A stretch of 64,000 nt of DNA, taken from assembly GCA_027886175.1 (NCBI GenBank), contig JAJNNQ010000029.1, positions 558,001 through 622,000 of the forward strand. Direction: 5' to 3'. Below the pieces are notes generated by a model that had not been told where the DNA came from, ran no database searches, and saw nothing but the letters and a program-made list of their open reading frames with translations. Position numbers and translations under genes: made by a program. The DNA is from Phylloscopus collybita (lineage: Eukaryota; Chordata; Aves; Passeriformes; Phylloscopidae). Shown piece by piece: positions 13,151-25,897 of this stretch; position 1 is the stretch's first letter; the number at the start of each line of letters is the position of its first letter.

Positions 13151-14095
13151 TGCTGGTTTCAATACCAGCTAGAAAATCAACTCCAAATAAGCCACCTCCT
13201 TCACCCACCCCTTCCAGTAAGAGAAGGACAAAAGCAGACCATGGGTTGAGATAACAATTTACTGAAAGCACAAAGCAATGGAATCAGATCCACACAATAA
13301 CAGCAGTATTAATAGCAAAAAAATCTACAAAAAGGGAAGGTGCTTTGTGCACTAAAAAGTGTTTACCACTGGGAACACAAGACCAAGTTGGCAGAATCCC
13401 CCTGAAGGTCATGTCTGCATGGCTTCCCCACACAAAGGCATTATGGTGACTGTCCCTGCGTGACACACACGTGGCCATCAGGAACTAAGGCAAGATGGTG
13501 GGAGGCTCCCACCCTTTCCCACCCCCAGCCTGAAAAAATGACAATGGCAAACAAGCTCCCGCAAACCTAAATCGTCCCTGTCAGGTCACTCCTCTCTTCT
13601 GTTGATTCAGTTCCCTGCAGGGAATGCACCACCATTTCTACTACTCTGCTGCACTGGAGGGCAATCGCGTGGGTGGCTGCCCCTCTGCCCCTTTTTCCAG
13701 ACATTCTGATGCATTCCTTCTGTCTTGTTTTTCTCTTGGCTCATCTGGGCTCCCTTCCACTTGGTTCAACCATCTCAGATGGGCTGGGGTTCCCACCCTC
13801 CACTCCTTTTCCGTGGCTCCATGCCAGAGCTGTCAGTTCAGCACTAGTGAGAATTTGCATTTTTTCTGCTTTCCTTTCAGTAGCATGTCTTGTAGCTGTG
13901 CTCTGAAGAAAATGGTGGGGGGACCAGCAGTGGGGGCCAGTTGTCGAAGGGTCTCGTGTCAAAACCTTCCTGCTAGAGAGGGGGAGGCGAAATGACGCAC
14001 TTTTGGTAGGGCACTCAGTTTTCTTCCTGAAACCAGGCCCCCCAGCAATGATGTGCCTGGTATAGAATAACAACCTGGCCACGCCCCCACTGCAC
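13151..14095 (-). mobile_element. Degraded ERVL-type LTR, minus strand
   Basis: Read on the minus strand, the right-hand part carries AGTAAATTGTTATCTCAACC, which aligns with AGTAAATTGCCTTATATCAA in the plus-strand LTR at 12.5 kb. A pyrimidine- and GGTGG-rich tail follows, ending near ACCAGCA. At the other side (14049-14085 on plus), GATGTGCCTGGTATAGAATA followed by ACAACCTGGCCA resembles the upstream-of-TATA block of the same LTR group. The middle (about 13480-14045) is GC-richer and longer than in the relatives I recall, and I could not match it block by block. No target duplication was found. The 14095 end is approximate. Open frames of up to 123 codons in the GC-rich part overlap on both strands and are not credible genes. 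Confidence 0.6.
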
Positions 14096-17000
14096 TAAGT
14101 TCCACCCTCCCTGACACCATCGATTCTGATCTACTTGTGATATAACCAGTTAAAAATCCTAAACCATACATCACTTTGTTAATTCTCATCACCTAAACTA
14201 CGGATTTTTTTAAAATTCTGTTTATTCTACTTTTCCTGAATTAATGATTGTAATAAGGCAACCACTAAAAGCAAACCAAGATTTTGCAATTGTTGAGAGT
14301 TTGCTGACTCATTAAAACAGTCGCTAAAGGATCAAATAGCTACAAATATCATAAGACAAAACATGTATCATAGCACCAAAAGTTTTTAGTAGATGGTGCA
14401 CCTCACTACTTGCATTTGTGATACTGTCATTGCATGTTGTGAGAGACAAGATGGGTCAGACAAATTATACCAAACCTATTGCTAAATTCTCTGCTGGAAG
14501 AGTCATCTAACCCTCACCATGCTCAGATTTCACACTGGAAACAGAACTCAAATGATAGTGAGTCATTGCCAGATAAAAGAAGAAAGTGAATCTGAGTGCT
14601 ATACTGAAAGCCTCTGCTAAAACACTCCAGTTTAATTTCCTACCCCCACACAAAGACACGTACACTTCTGATTAAACATCTAGTGCCTCAGGATTAAGCA
14701 ATTAGTGAAAATGTATGCATGAAGACATATTTGTGACTTTGACCTCTCTTCAGGTTATGTGTTCTGTATAAGAAAAAACAGAACCACAGACAAAAATGAC
14801 TCAGATTTTAGAAAAACCACCACGACAGAGCACTTTCCAAATTCTCTTTTCTATGGGAAAGATCCTTACAAGAACTTCAGAGTAAAGGTTGAACCTGTTT
14901 TCCTAAAAGAAGTGAAAGAATGGGCCAGAAAGCTTAGTGTAGATACACAGAAAGTATACATGTGTCCCTTCCAAGAAAAAAGAATAGCAACCTTTTTCTT
15001 TGCTGTAAAATGTTTAATTTAGACAGTAGTAAAACTACTGTTTAATTTAGACAGTAGCAAAACTAGTAAATCACTGAGTTTTGAATGTATTACCTCACAG
15101 TTACCTTTGAATGTAGCCAAATGTTTGATCACCTACTTTAGGAATGAAGTGTGAGTCCAGTTACGACTTGTGAAACCCCCAGAGTCTCAGTGTGTGGGAG
15201 ACCTGCAGCAGTATATCACCATTTCCATGTATTATCTACTCCTGCTATGCTGTATAACCACTGTATTCTTCTCTGAGCTCAACACTTGGCAGTATTCACT
15301 AAATTTCACTCATTTGTGCTACTCTTTCTCAGTTCCTATCAGAAACACAGGACCTGTTTTTATTAAAAATCACAGTGAGATGAGTAAATGGATTCATTTC
15401 CATTTAGGGGGTTTGTGTTCATGCATGATTAATCATATACAAAATAAATGTGGAAATACAGGAGCTTCCACTCTTCATTTGGAACTGGAATGCACACTCT
15501 TCAGTACAGACTTTGCCTATTCTACTTTCTCAGGACAGGAATACTTTATGTAGGATATGGAGAAACCCAGTTCTCAGGGGCATTTGTGATGCCCATATTT
15601 TTAAGGCTGTTCATGAAAATGTATGTGCATAAAAATTAAGTTAGCACATCATGCAACCTTAATTGCACTTGCAGTCAAGCTAATTCTAACTGTATGTTCA
15701 CAAACATCATATTTAAGTCTTTCATAATCATTGCATTAAATACATCTACTTACATGAGAGATTAATTAAGTAAAGCTATGTGATACTTAAATAAATAATT
15801 CAACATTAAATGCTTGATGATCTTTGGATTTAATTAAAATAATACAGAAGAAGAATATAAAATGATAATATAAAGTATAATTTTAATTTTACCAAAATTA
15901 CTTTCAGCATGGTATCTACTGATGAATAGCTGTTATATGCAGAATGAAAGGGAAATGCATAAATACCATGTCACTAAGCAGCCCTCTGAGCTGCTCTTTC
16001 TTCTACTTCACCTTTGCCTCTTTTTTGCTAGATGGTGTTCAGAGACTCTATGTGAAAATGAAAGAAAGAAAAAATTAAAGGAAAAAGATGTAGTATGAAA
16101 CACAGAAAAAGGAGTTAACTGGAAATTGTAGCATATGTAACCAGGAGGGGAGAGCTGAGCCAGTCCCTGAGAGAAGTCTGACACACTGTCAATACACAGA
16201 AGCAGTGCAATAAGAAATATTTCAATCTAAACACCTTTGCTCTCCTTCCTTTCCAATAACTGCTCAGCCTGTACACCTCAGTTGTGACAGCAGAAAGAGT
16301 TTTAAGGAAAGCAGTGGACACTTCTGTCAGATCATGGTCACTGTTCCTCCTGTTCCCCTCTGAAGCCAAACTGTATCTGAAAGAATGGGTAGCCGTGCCC
16401 AAGCTGTCCCCGCATATCAAGGATACAAAATGAATGGGAAAGAAAGGTTACATCACACACACTGCTAGCTATTACGGTAGTTACAACTGAATTAAATTTC
16501 CAGCAGGACAAAAAGCAAAGCAAAGAGAAATGACATATGTATGAATACTATAAATAACTTACTACTGATGAAGTGATTTGTTCTGACTGGCTCACTTGAC
16601 ATCAAAAACATGGCACATTATACTAGCAAATGTCTCATTAGTCTTTGCAGGAGAAGACTGGACTGTCAAGAGAAAGGGAATACTTGCTACTCTTGAAATA
16701 CTGTATACAGGGTAAAGTAGAAGAAAATAAAAACCACATATTTTATTACTTTCTTTTTATTTCTTATCACAGCATTTCCCTCTGTCAAATAAGCAAGTCA
16801 ATTAAATTCATAGAATAAAATTAAAATTAAAAATTAAATTCAGTTGATTAAATTAAGTAACTTCACTTTTAAAAAGCCACACAAAACTGTGAAGGAAATA
16901 AATGCATCTGCAGCCTTCTCCTTTCATTGCCTGATTTCCATTGTGTTCCATTAAACTCTTCAACTTGAAATGCTAAATGACACTCCTGTATGTGTATCTC

Positions 17001-20000
17001 TGTCTCAAAAGAATACAAGTGTACTTCAACCCATAATTACCAATAATTCAGCAATTTGCACAAAGGAAATATCTGCTGATATGGCACCATGTATGCATGA
17101 TTCAGTCTTTCACAGCATCCAGCCAATTCCTGTATGATCTCTAAGAGCAAGGCTCCATTATTCTGAGGCCCATTTTTGAGTCAGAAAAATGTGTGGAAGA
17201 GTCTGGAAATCTGTATCTGAATTTACAGTTCTTATCTTGAGCATTGGGTAGATGGAAACTGTTCTGTCACATATAGCAACTCCTTTAGTAATGCCTCTAT
17301 TTGGTAAGGACTTTATCCTTTAGTAAGAACATGTTGTGGTAAGAGATGGCAACAGAAGCTTTTGCTCCTTAGTGCTTTCCAGACTTTTCTAGGGACTGAC
17401 AGCTTTTTCTTCTTCATGATACTGTTTACAGTTTATCACATTTCTATTACAGCCTGATTTTATTTGGAATAAAAATGGGCATTTCAAAATTATTCACAAG
17501 GAAAAGTCTGCAAGAAAGTAACAGTGCCAGCTAAAACATTCTGACAAAATTTGACTTGACACTGCTTGGATTATTCCAGCTTCTTAAGTACTATTATGGT
17601 AACATTGAAGAATTATTCTTTCACAAAGCCTTTACATATCAGCAGAAGTTAGTTGAAAGATGAATCTACTGAAGCTTCTGAGGCTGAGCTCCAATATTCT
17701 TCTGTCGACACGGTCAGTTCTTCTCTTACCCATTGGAATGAATATCATTTCACAGGAGATAGTGAAAGGAGCCACGGACTCCACAGTAGAAAGCTAGTAA
17801 AAATAAATAGGTGTGGATGACTGATTCCAGCAAAGCTGGAAAAAAATTATTGTCACAGCAAGTGTGGATGCTGTGCAGAGGATGGAACTAACTTAAGTGG
17901 GAAAAGTTAGGTGCGTAATTTTAAAATAAGTTTCCAAAGGAAGATCTCCATGTCATCTCATGTTTGAAAGGACTTCTCAAGCACATGCTTAAGTTACCCC
18001 AAAATTATGAAAGCATAAGGAGAACACCCAGATGTTTTCCCGTGGTTATTTAACATAAGTGCTTTGGGCAAAAATAGCAGAGATGACATGATGCAATGAC
18101 ATTAACATAAACTAGCTAACTACTTCTCTTATCCAAGATGGGTTTCAGAGTTGCTCAGCCATGGTGATTCCAGAGCCATGAAGTCTTCCACTACTATGCC
18201 ACCCAAACTAGATAAATTATTTTAAAAATTACACCTGTCTGTTACAGCCATAATTTCTTAGCAGCACAGATATGTTCTGTAATCAAATATGCTTCTTTTA
18301 ATTTTTTTTTTTTAATTAAGCCAGTGATGAAATATCATTATTTGCCCTTATTTTTATGTCAGATGTACCTATACACAGTTTACCAATCCTTCGTGCATCC
18401 ATGGGAAAAGATGGATCTTTCTATGGAAGGAGTGCTAAACATCTCCATTAACAATGAAGATCAATTAAAATCATGAAAGATGCCAGAAGTGTTTTGTATT
18501 TTAAAAATTAAATTTTAATTAAATTCTAATTAACAGGTTTTTATTAAAATTTATAAACATTTTAAATTTTACAGTAAAAAGCGCTTTAGACCTGGAGACA
18601 TTGAATGCTTCAATTTTAGGGGTGTTTTTTTTAGAGTAAGTAACTTTTACAGAGAAAGTGTAAAGACCATTTTAAATTTACTGAAAATATATTAGAGGTT
18701 AAGAAGCACACACTTAATAGAAACTGATCAGCATAGGTTGTAATATCTATAGTATTAAAACAAAATTCTGGTTTAGGTGGTTTCATGTTCACTACACTTC
18801 CACATGCAAACTGTTTTAACAGTTAGGTCCCTCAGAAATAGAGTTTGATGCTTCTCATTTTCAGAACGTATTTATTTAGAAAAAAAAAAAGAAAAAAAGA
18901 AGGGAGTAATTCTTCTCTTGAATCTCTCTAAGTTTCACTATTAGTCTGAAATGAACATTTAAAAGCCCAGCTAGGTCTGACGTAAGGCTATAGTCCTATT
19001 TCTTGCATTTCAGTCACACCTCCCAACCTGTATGGCATGCTGGTCCCTAACCTGTAGGCTTAGCATCCTCCTTTGTAGCCCTGTTTTGTTGTCTGTCCAT
19101 GATGATAGTTGTTCATAAACTTAGCAGATGCTATGTATTTGTAGTAAAGTCCAGTTAGCTCACAATTAAAAGAGATGAAAGTAAGAATATTCCTTACCAA
19201 ACGCAGCTGAAGCAGAGCATCCTAGAGACTAGCAGAGACAAAGATGGAAGTGGTACTTACTAAAGTGCTGTATGTAAAGTGTCAACTTAGATGTGAAAAA
19301 CTGGTCAGATGGCACTGCATTTTTTACAGTTCCTTCTATTTATAGAGAGAAAGTAATGACTTCCTGAGACCTCATAGGACTGAATGGACTCAGAGTTAGG
19401 CTGTCGTCTCTGGAGCTGTTACTTGGGGTGGACTATGCAGCAGAATTCTGAAAACCAACTTTTGACATTCTTGTCTTTTGTGAGCATAAGCTGAAGTGCA
19501 GGCTTTCTAACCTGGCCGATCAGAAAAGCATTTAAATAGACTCAGCCAGTAACAAAGTTGAACCTTTTAGAGGTGCCAAATTTCTAACACAGAAGCTGAA
19601 CCCATTAGCTGAATATAGCCTCTGAGTAGAACATAGCTTTTTACCTTCTATTTGTCTCTGAAGACATCACTAAAGTCTCATGCACTATGACAAAGGAAGT
19701 AGAATTGCAAGCTCTTCCTTGCACTAATTTCTAAAAGATACAGTCTCTTATTTGAAAGAGAAAGGTCTTTTTGGCATCACTTGCAATATCTACTGGTCAA
19801 CACATTGTATAGCACACAAGTTAGCTTCTTCAGGTTTTATATGCAAGTCAGTTTAACCTCCCTCCAGAGGAACTCCTCCCTCAGAGGAGCTGAGTTCCTT
19901 TGAGTGAGCATTAAGGAATTGGATTATACAGGGAATTCATTCTATTTGTCATTAAGTTAAAAAGAGGAATTGTTCCTTAGAAAAATAGGCAAGGATATTA

Positions 20001-20880
20001 TCAGCTGTAGAAAATAAAGCTAAGAAAAATGTAAAGAAACCATTAACAAAACAAGATATAATGTTAACCCAAGTACCACAAAAAGCAGTATCAGTTCTGA
20101 TTTTAGAAATTTTTAAATATAGGATATCACATTTCATATGTGAATTCTTTATGTATACACCACTCTGCAAAATTGCTCTTGATACTGCACCAACCCCTAT
20201 AGTCCTTGTATTAATAAATGGGTACATAAGGAGTAGGTTCCTTATTTTCTGTATATTACTTATTCCTGCTGCAGAGAGTAAGCAAGAAATAATGCATGTG
20301 GGCTAGGGACTAGCAAATTTTCTGGGACCACTGGGAACTCAGAGCAAGGAAGTGAACCTCTTTGAGCTCTTTATCATCAGCCTAACTTTCAGACCATAAA
20401 ACTATAAAACAGCCAATGCACTGAAATGTATTGCATAGGTAACAGAAACAAGAATGAAAATCATGAACCTGACTGGAAAAAAACCCCACCCAAACAAACA
20501 TCTGGTCATGTGATTTTTATCTCAGTTTGACAGTACAGCACAATCATCTTGCCTTCACCTGGCAATATGCTGATCTTTTCAAACGTTCATCTTTTTCTTT
20601 TATTCTTCATCCCTTTATAGATATAAGACTGCACTATTAGAAAATATGATTATATTTTGAAAGAGGGGTACTCTGAAATTCACGCTTAGGGAGAAAACAA
20701 GAAAAGATGTATCTTATGTTTGTGTTTGTGTACCAAAAATATAAATATTTTTCTTTAATTACATAACTTGAAATGACATCTATTAAGAATCACTCGTAAA
20801 TTTTTTGAAAGCACAAGAAGAACTTTGCTAAAGTATCAAAAAAATGAAATCCTGCTGGTTTTTTACTAAGTACCTTTTCT
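14096..20880. other. 6.8 kb single-copy DNA, no gene seen
   Basis: AT-rich DNA without a supported gene, LTR or CR1. The 127-codon frame at 15170-15553 has overlapping alternatives in other frames and no recognisable motif. Features noted are one 28-bp tandem duplication (15011-15066), AT-only patches near 16800-16860 and 18490-18570, and an A-rich purine tract near 18880-18905. I cannot exclude regulatory elements or non-coding RNA, which leave no signal readable by eye. Confidence 0.55.
15011..15066. repeat. Tandem duplication, 28 bp x 2
   Basis: Two adjacent 28-bp units share the word TGTTTAATTTAGACAGTAG. They differ at two positions (AGTAGT versus AGTAGC, and ACTAC versus ACTAG). This is a recent local duplication. 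Confidence 0.92.
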
Positions 20881-20934
20881 CAGCTGTATGTGACTATTCA
20901 GCGGCATGTGACTACTCAGCTGCATGTGACTACA
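20881..20934. repeat. 18-bp tandem repeat x 3
   Basis: Three adjacent 18-bp units are present: CAGCTGTATGTGACTATT, CAGCGGCATGTGACTACT and CAGCTGCATGTGACTACA. They differ from one another at two to four positions. The array lies 40 bp upstream of the ERVK-type LTR's target duplication. The period is a multiple of three, but no open frame of note contains it. Confidence 0.93.
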
Positions 20935-20973
20935 AGAAATGAAAGTGAAATCCTGGTCTTGGCCCCCTAAGTC

Positions 20974-21255
20974 TGTTGCGGTTCGGGGTGCAGCGGGACC
21001 CAGTCTGGAAGGAACACGGCGGTCTACTCACTTGCTACACAAGACTCGGCGGGCAAGTCGCTAGCAAGCACTGATGCAGTGGACTGCAAAATGCATTTAT
21101 TAATTGCGCGCACAGCTCTTACATGCACGCAGCGTGCTGACGGCACAGCTACGGAGACTGCGCTATAATCATAACATGTGTAACAGGTGGAGAGGTGGGG
21201 TCCTTAACTGCCCGTACATCCCATGAGCTTCTGTACAAATCCCTATCTCGCAACA
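20974..21255 (-). mobile_element. ERVK-type solo LTR, 282 bp, perfect TSD
   Basis: The boundaries are unambiguous. The element begins TGTTGCGG and ends CTCGCAACA, giving perfect 7-bp inverted ends (TGTTGCG/CGCAACA). It is flanked by an exact 6-bp duplication, TAAGTC, at 20968-20973 and 21256-21261. A 6-bp duplication is characteristic of class II (ERVK-like) integration. The orientation is minus, because TTTATT at 21096-21101 is AATAAA on that strand and ATTATA lies upstream at about 21164. The LTR is CpG-rich relative to its AT-rich surroundings. There is no internal region, so it is a solo LTR left by recombination. The intact ends suggest a relatively recent insertion. Confidence 0.93.
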
Positions 21256-22201
21256 TAAGTCTTTGTGAGATACTAACCAAAAATTGTACAGGTGTTTAGG
21301 TGTTTCTTTCCCACCATGAATTTCTTACCTTTTCATTATGAAGTGCTGAAAGGATGCCAAAACATCAAGGATTGCTCATTAATTTCTTGCTGATACTGTG
21401 GTAGTACAGAATAAAAAAGATTGGTGACAGCCTTAGGGGACTACTCATTACATCAGAAAGCACAGATTGCATTACAGAGTCTACAGCAAGGATTGCAAGG
21501 CTCCGTTTGGGGACATAGTTGTGATCAAAGTGAATGACAGAAAAAAGGAAAAGGGGATAGGGATTCTCCATCATATCTTGGCTTTTGTGAAGATTTGAGG
21601 TTATTTACTAGGAGCTTGTCCTACCAAGGGAGTAATGCTGTAATTTCGTAGTGAAATGGCTGTTGATTTTGAATGTGCTTTAAAGTGAAACAGCTGCTAC
21701 AAATCCTGAAACAGATGTCCAGATTATGTTTTTGAGCCTTTGTACTTGAGGCTATCAGTGAGCTTCTGTTTAGGATGCATCAGTTTCCACAATAAAAAGG
21801 TTAGTGGTCTAATTTCATAGTACCAGATGGAAATGCATGTGCACATAGGTGCATCATCACTAGTGTTGCTGGATGATGTTGGAGGTTCTCTGCATGGTTG
21901 CCCATGATGGTACAGGAAGACCTGAGGAGCAGAGAAGCATGTGGCTAACTTCTTATTCCAGCTTGGATCTAGGACTCCCTTGTACCTGAACTGTTTCTGG
22001 TTCCCTACAATACCTCACAGCGTCTATGAACAAATTACTTCCAGCACTCTAAGACAGTATACAAGCAAGTTTACTTTCCCATGCAAATAAATAGGACTGT
22101 TTGCTCTGGTCAGTTTCTAAGACCATACTATAGGAGAGTATGTGGTCAAAAAGGCTGCATTATATATTATTATTATACCAAATATAATATAGTATTTTTG
22201 G

Positions 22202-22225
22202 AATAATAATAATAATAATAATAAC

Positions 22226-22256
<31 letters not shown>
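22202..22256. repeat. (AAT)n microsatellite
   Basis: An almost pure AAT trinucleotide array of about 18 units, with one interruption (AAC). A related TATTATTATTAT patch occurs about 40 bp upstream, near 22163-22176. Confidence 0.97.
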
Positions 22257-22257
<1 letters not shown>

Positions 22258-22764
22258 CAAAAATGCTTACTAGGGGATCTGTAATGGTGCAGCAAGCACC
22301 AAGCAGCCATGGTGAATCAAAGTTGCAACTTTATGTCTCTTGCAGACTACTATAGGACTTATATTTATTGAAATAAAAACCCAATGGATACTTAGCACTT
22401 GTATAAAGCCTACTCATCATTTGCTGACTCTGTATGAGTCTCTTTACACTGTGCTGCAGGTTCAGGACTCTCTGAATTGCATGTGTTAATTACATTGCCT
22501 ACCAGGAAAGCGGGAGGTTAGCTGGGAATCTGAGTTAGCAGGATTTATCCACCATGAATTCCTTACAGCAAGGCTATTGCTGTATTGACTTCAGAAGCAT
22601 ATTTTTAGACAATCTGCATCCTTACACCAGCATGGTTAAAGGTTGCTGCAGTGGATCCTGACTAAATCTGTTTCTAGAAATCGACAGATGATATAAGTTT
22701 TAGAAAATCAGAGTATTATTTTCTTTTCTGACTAAGTTAAATCTCTGATTTTATGAGCTGGGAA

Positions 22765-22875
22765 AAACCAAACCAAACCAAACCAAACCAAACCAAACCA
22801 AACCAAACCAAACCAAACCAAACCAAACCAAACCAAACAATAAAACAAACCAAACCCAACCAAAACAAAAAAACC
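22765..22875. repeat. (CCAAA)n pentanucleotide microsatellite
   Basis: About 15 uninterrupted CCAAA units run to about 22838, followed by an imperfect A/C-rich tail (ACAAACCAAACCCAACC type). The minus strand reads (TTTGG)n. Long pure arrays like this are usually length-polymorphic. Confidence 0.97.
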
Positions 22876-25800
22876 CACAGAGCAAATGTTGGTTTTCTTT
22901 GGTTTTTTTTCCTAGTGAAAAGTTTAATGAGCCTTACAGCTGTTAACCAGATGTGAGAAGTTAGCTCCAAATGCACAGTAGGACTGCAGCATTGTAGACA
23001 CTTTAAAAAGGTTGTATGTATTTTATCAATCTTGACTTCTACATGCTCACTTGCAAAGCAAGCAAGATCTTGTGGAGCAGAACATGCTCTCAAAGCTTGT
23101 TTTCTAGCATGCATGCAAAACTATAGCATCCATGAATACCCCAGTGATGATCCATAGCCCTAGCCAATTGTCCTAATTTTGAAAGCTAAAAATCTATCAA
23201 CATAATAGGTTACTACTTTTAAAATAATTATTGTGGAGCTGAATAAACAAGATAAATTTGAAGAGAAAACCCAAACAGACATTGAACACTGATTTTAGCA
23301 CCTTTTTATAATTAATTTAAAATGCACATGTTTTTAAGCTATTTATGCATTACAGGCAAGAACTGAATGGTTGCAAACACTTAAGCCTCTTGTGTTCATT
23401 ATGACTTTTTAGAAAATATTCAAAGGCCTTTCCTCCCTGGTGATCATTTTAAGCAAAAGGATGAACTTTGGAGAAGTAGAAGATGAACATAAGAGATTGC
23501 CTTAGTAATTTAGTAATTAGCTGTAATCTTAGTACCAGATTACAGCTTCAGCAAGTGCTAGGGAACCCATGTAAAAGTGTGGCTACAATGGTAATACATA
23601 ATAAAAGATGGCTTTTTAGGTTTAGTGTAACTGTAGTGATTCCACAACCAGTGAAAGCCACAGCCTAGACTTGTGTCTGAACATAGAAAAGAAATTTATT
23701 TTTTAATTCTATGGAAGTTCTTCCTTCAGCTGGGGGTCTGAATTTTGCAAAGGAATGATTGAAGACGATGTTCTTCTATACTATGAACAACATAACATCA
23801 CTGACTCCATTAAATTACTTCAAGTACTTTCAGGACTACCTGAAATATCTGGATATACAAGGTAAATAAACTCAGAAGGGCAGAAATCCAGGAATTTTTT
23901 CTCAAAAAGGCCAAAATTTAAGCTGGACATGACATAAAAATAAAAAGAGTGGTGGACAACTCCAAATTACAATTGAGGGCTTAACTTGAGGTTAAGTGAA
24001 GGTAAAGAACTAAAACCAAGAAACAAAGACTCATCTACTGATAAGAATCTGTCAATTTGTACAAGTCACACGCATTGAAAAAAAGCATGGAAGTTGCCAG
24101 AATTAAAATGCAAAAAGCTCTACTGTGCTTTCCATTTTTTATGTTGAAGATTGCAATTACTTGAGAATCTAATTGCCCTCTATCACTCCCCTGACAGCAA
24201 TAACATAGGCTCTCCATCAACAGTTTCAAACCTTGCTTATAGATTTCTTGAGAAGAATTATGAAGCCCTGCATGGATGTTAGGTTTATTTAAATTTTACC
24301 ACAAGGCACTAGAAATTACATTTCAAATCAATTTCGGGATTATTTATCATTCCTAGAAGTACAAATCCCAACAGGACTTCTTCCATTTCTACTTTATAAT
24401 CAAGAAGAAAAGTAAGCAGTACAATGAATTTTTAGATAAGCTGAAGATAATCTAACTCAATTATTGTAGCTAATCTACTGCAGAACACAGAAAACAAAGC
24501 AGTTACCAGTATTTAGTGGGCTTCTTGCACAAGAGCCAAACAATCAGTCATCTACATGCTTCTGTCATTATTTTCCCCACCATCTTTAAAACCAGAAAAT
24601 CCAAGTGGAATATATCCAAAAATGAAACTAGAGTTACCCCACACAGAAAAGGATATGTCTTCACAAGAGTCTTACCCGGGAATTCAGAAAGCCGTCCCTT
24701 GTGTTAAACAGCACTTTTATATATAGCCAAAAGCTGAATTAATTGAACTTTGCAGAGAAAATTGAAAAAGAAGAGAAATACTAAATGTAGATTAATACTG
24801 AATGAGAATGCAAGGAAAACAAATAAAGATGTTCATCCTGAAACATTCCACTATCAGGACTTAAGACACAAAGGCCAGGTAGCTATTTGCATGAGATAGT
24901 CCCAAAACATAGAATCTCACAGAAAATTAACAGGTCTGTTCTATTTCCACAGCTTACCTATCAAATAAGACAATTCCTTACAGAAAAATGTTGTGCACAT
25001 TTTAGCTGATGAAAATCAAGATTCACTGTCAAAAACTGTGACTCTATATGCATACAAAAATCATCTTCAGCATCTTCAGCAAAACCTTTGGTATCCCCCA
25101 TGATGCTGGGGAAAGGGAAGGTGTTTCCTGCTTGATCTGTGCTATCTGTATCAAGGCAGCACTGTGAACAAATGCTGAGGAAGTGTTCTGCTTCCTTTGC
25201 AACTCAGCAAGACAAGATAATATAAAATCTATCCTCAAGGGTGGCATGTTCTGTGGCAGCTGTTCTAATGTTCATGGGCTTGTGAAATCAAACATTTTTA
25301 TTGAAGTAACATAACTTGCAGACTTACAAAGTGACTTACGTCCACACTGAGTGAAATAATAATGATGTAAATTAAAAGCATCTGAGAAAATAGGAGAGTT
25401 TTGGTCCCAATAGCTATCTCCCAACCATGCAAAATGTCATCTCAAAAGTTTCTTATTTGAAACAACAAAAAAAGAAACTGTATTAGTTTGCCCTTTTTTA
25501 AATAACATGGGGTTTTATTTTCCATTTAGCTACAGCTGGTAAAAATATGTTGCAATCTACTACAACAGCCAGTTCAGTGTTATTCCAGAGTTAAAAGTTA
25601 TCTTAACTAATTTGATCATTATTTGAGTCATATAAAGTTGTCATCCTGAATAAAAACATACTTGCTTATGATTTTTCAGTGTTGGAAAATTAGAAATTAC
25701 TGAGATGACAAAGCTAAAGTTGGTGTTGGTGTCATGGGTTAACACAGTCTGACTTTTAATTAAAGAGAAATACAGCATGTTGCCCTGTTAGAACCTTAGA

Positions 25801-25891
25801 AAAAGATAGGGACCAATCAGAAGCTACTTTTAGATAGTGACGTATGTTTTGACCACTGAGAACGCTGAATACGACTTTGGAGGAATACCCA

Positions 25892-25897
25892 TATAAG
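25892..25897 (+). promoter_or_regulatory. Candidate LTR TATA box
   Basis: TATAAG lies about 160 bp inside the 1,616-bp ERVL-type LTR, just upstream of its CpG-rich segment. Its position fits an LTR U3 promoter. Whether it is active cannot be judged from sequence. Confidence 0.45.

Larger units (their letters stand above)
21262..25724. other. 4.5 kb single-copy DNA with two microsatellites
   Basis: No supported gene. The interval includes an AAT microsatellite and a CCAAA microsatellite (both listed). The apparent 125-codon minus-strand frame at 22737-23114 is mainly read-through of the pentanucleotide repeat. Remaining frames are at most 69 codons. Confidence 0.55.

Noticed and set aside
15170..15553. 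127-codon plus-strand frame with a hydrophobic segment
   Set aside because: No recognisable domain, overlapping alternative frames at its 3' half, and no splice context or conservation evidence. The hydrophobic run is expected in T-rich DNA.
22737..23114. 125-codon minus-strand open frame and the 67-codon plus-strand frame
   Set aside because: Both are largely translation of the CCAAA/TTTGG microsatellite (repeating FGLVW or KPNQT), not protein genes.
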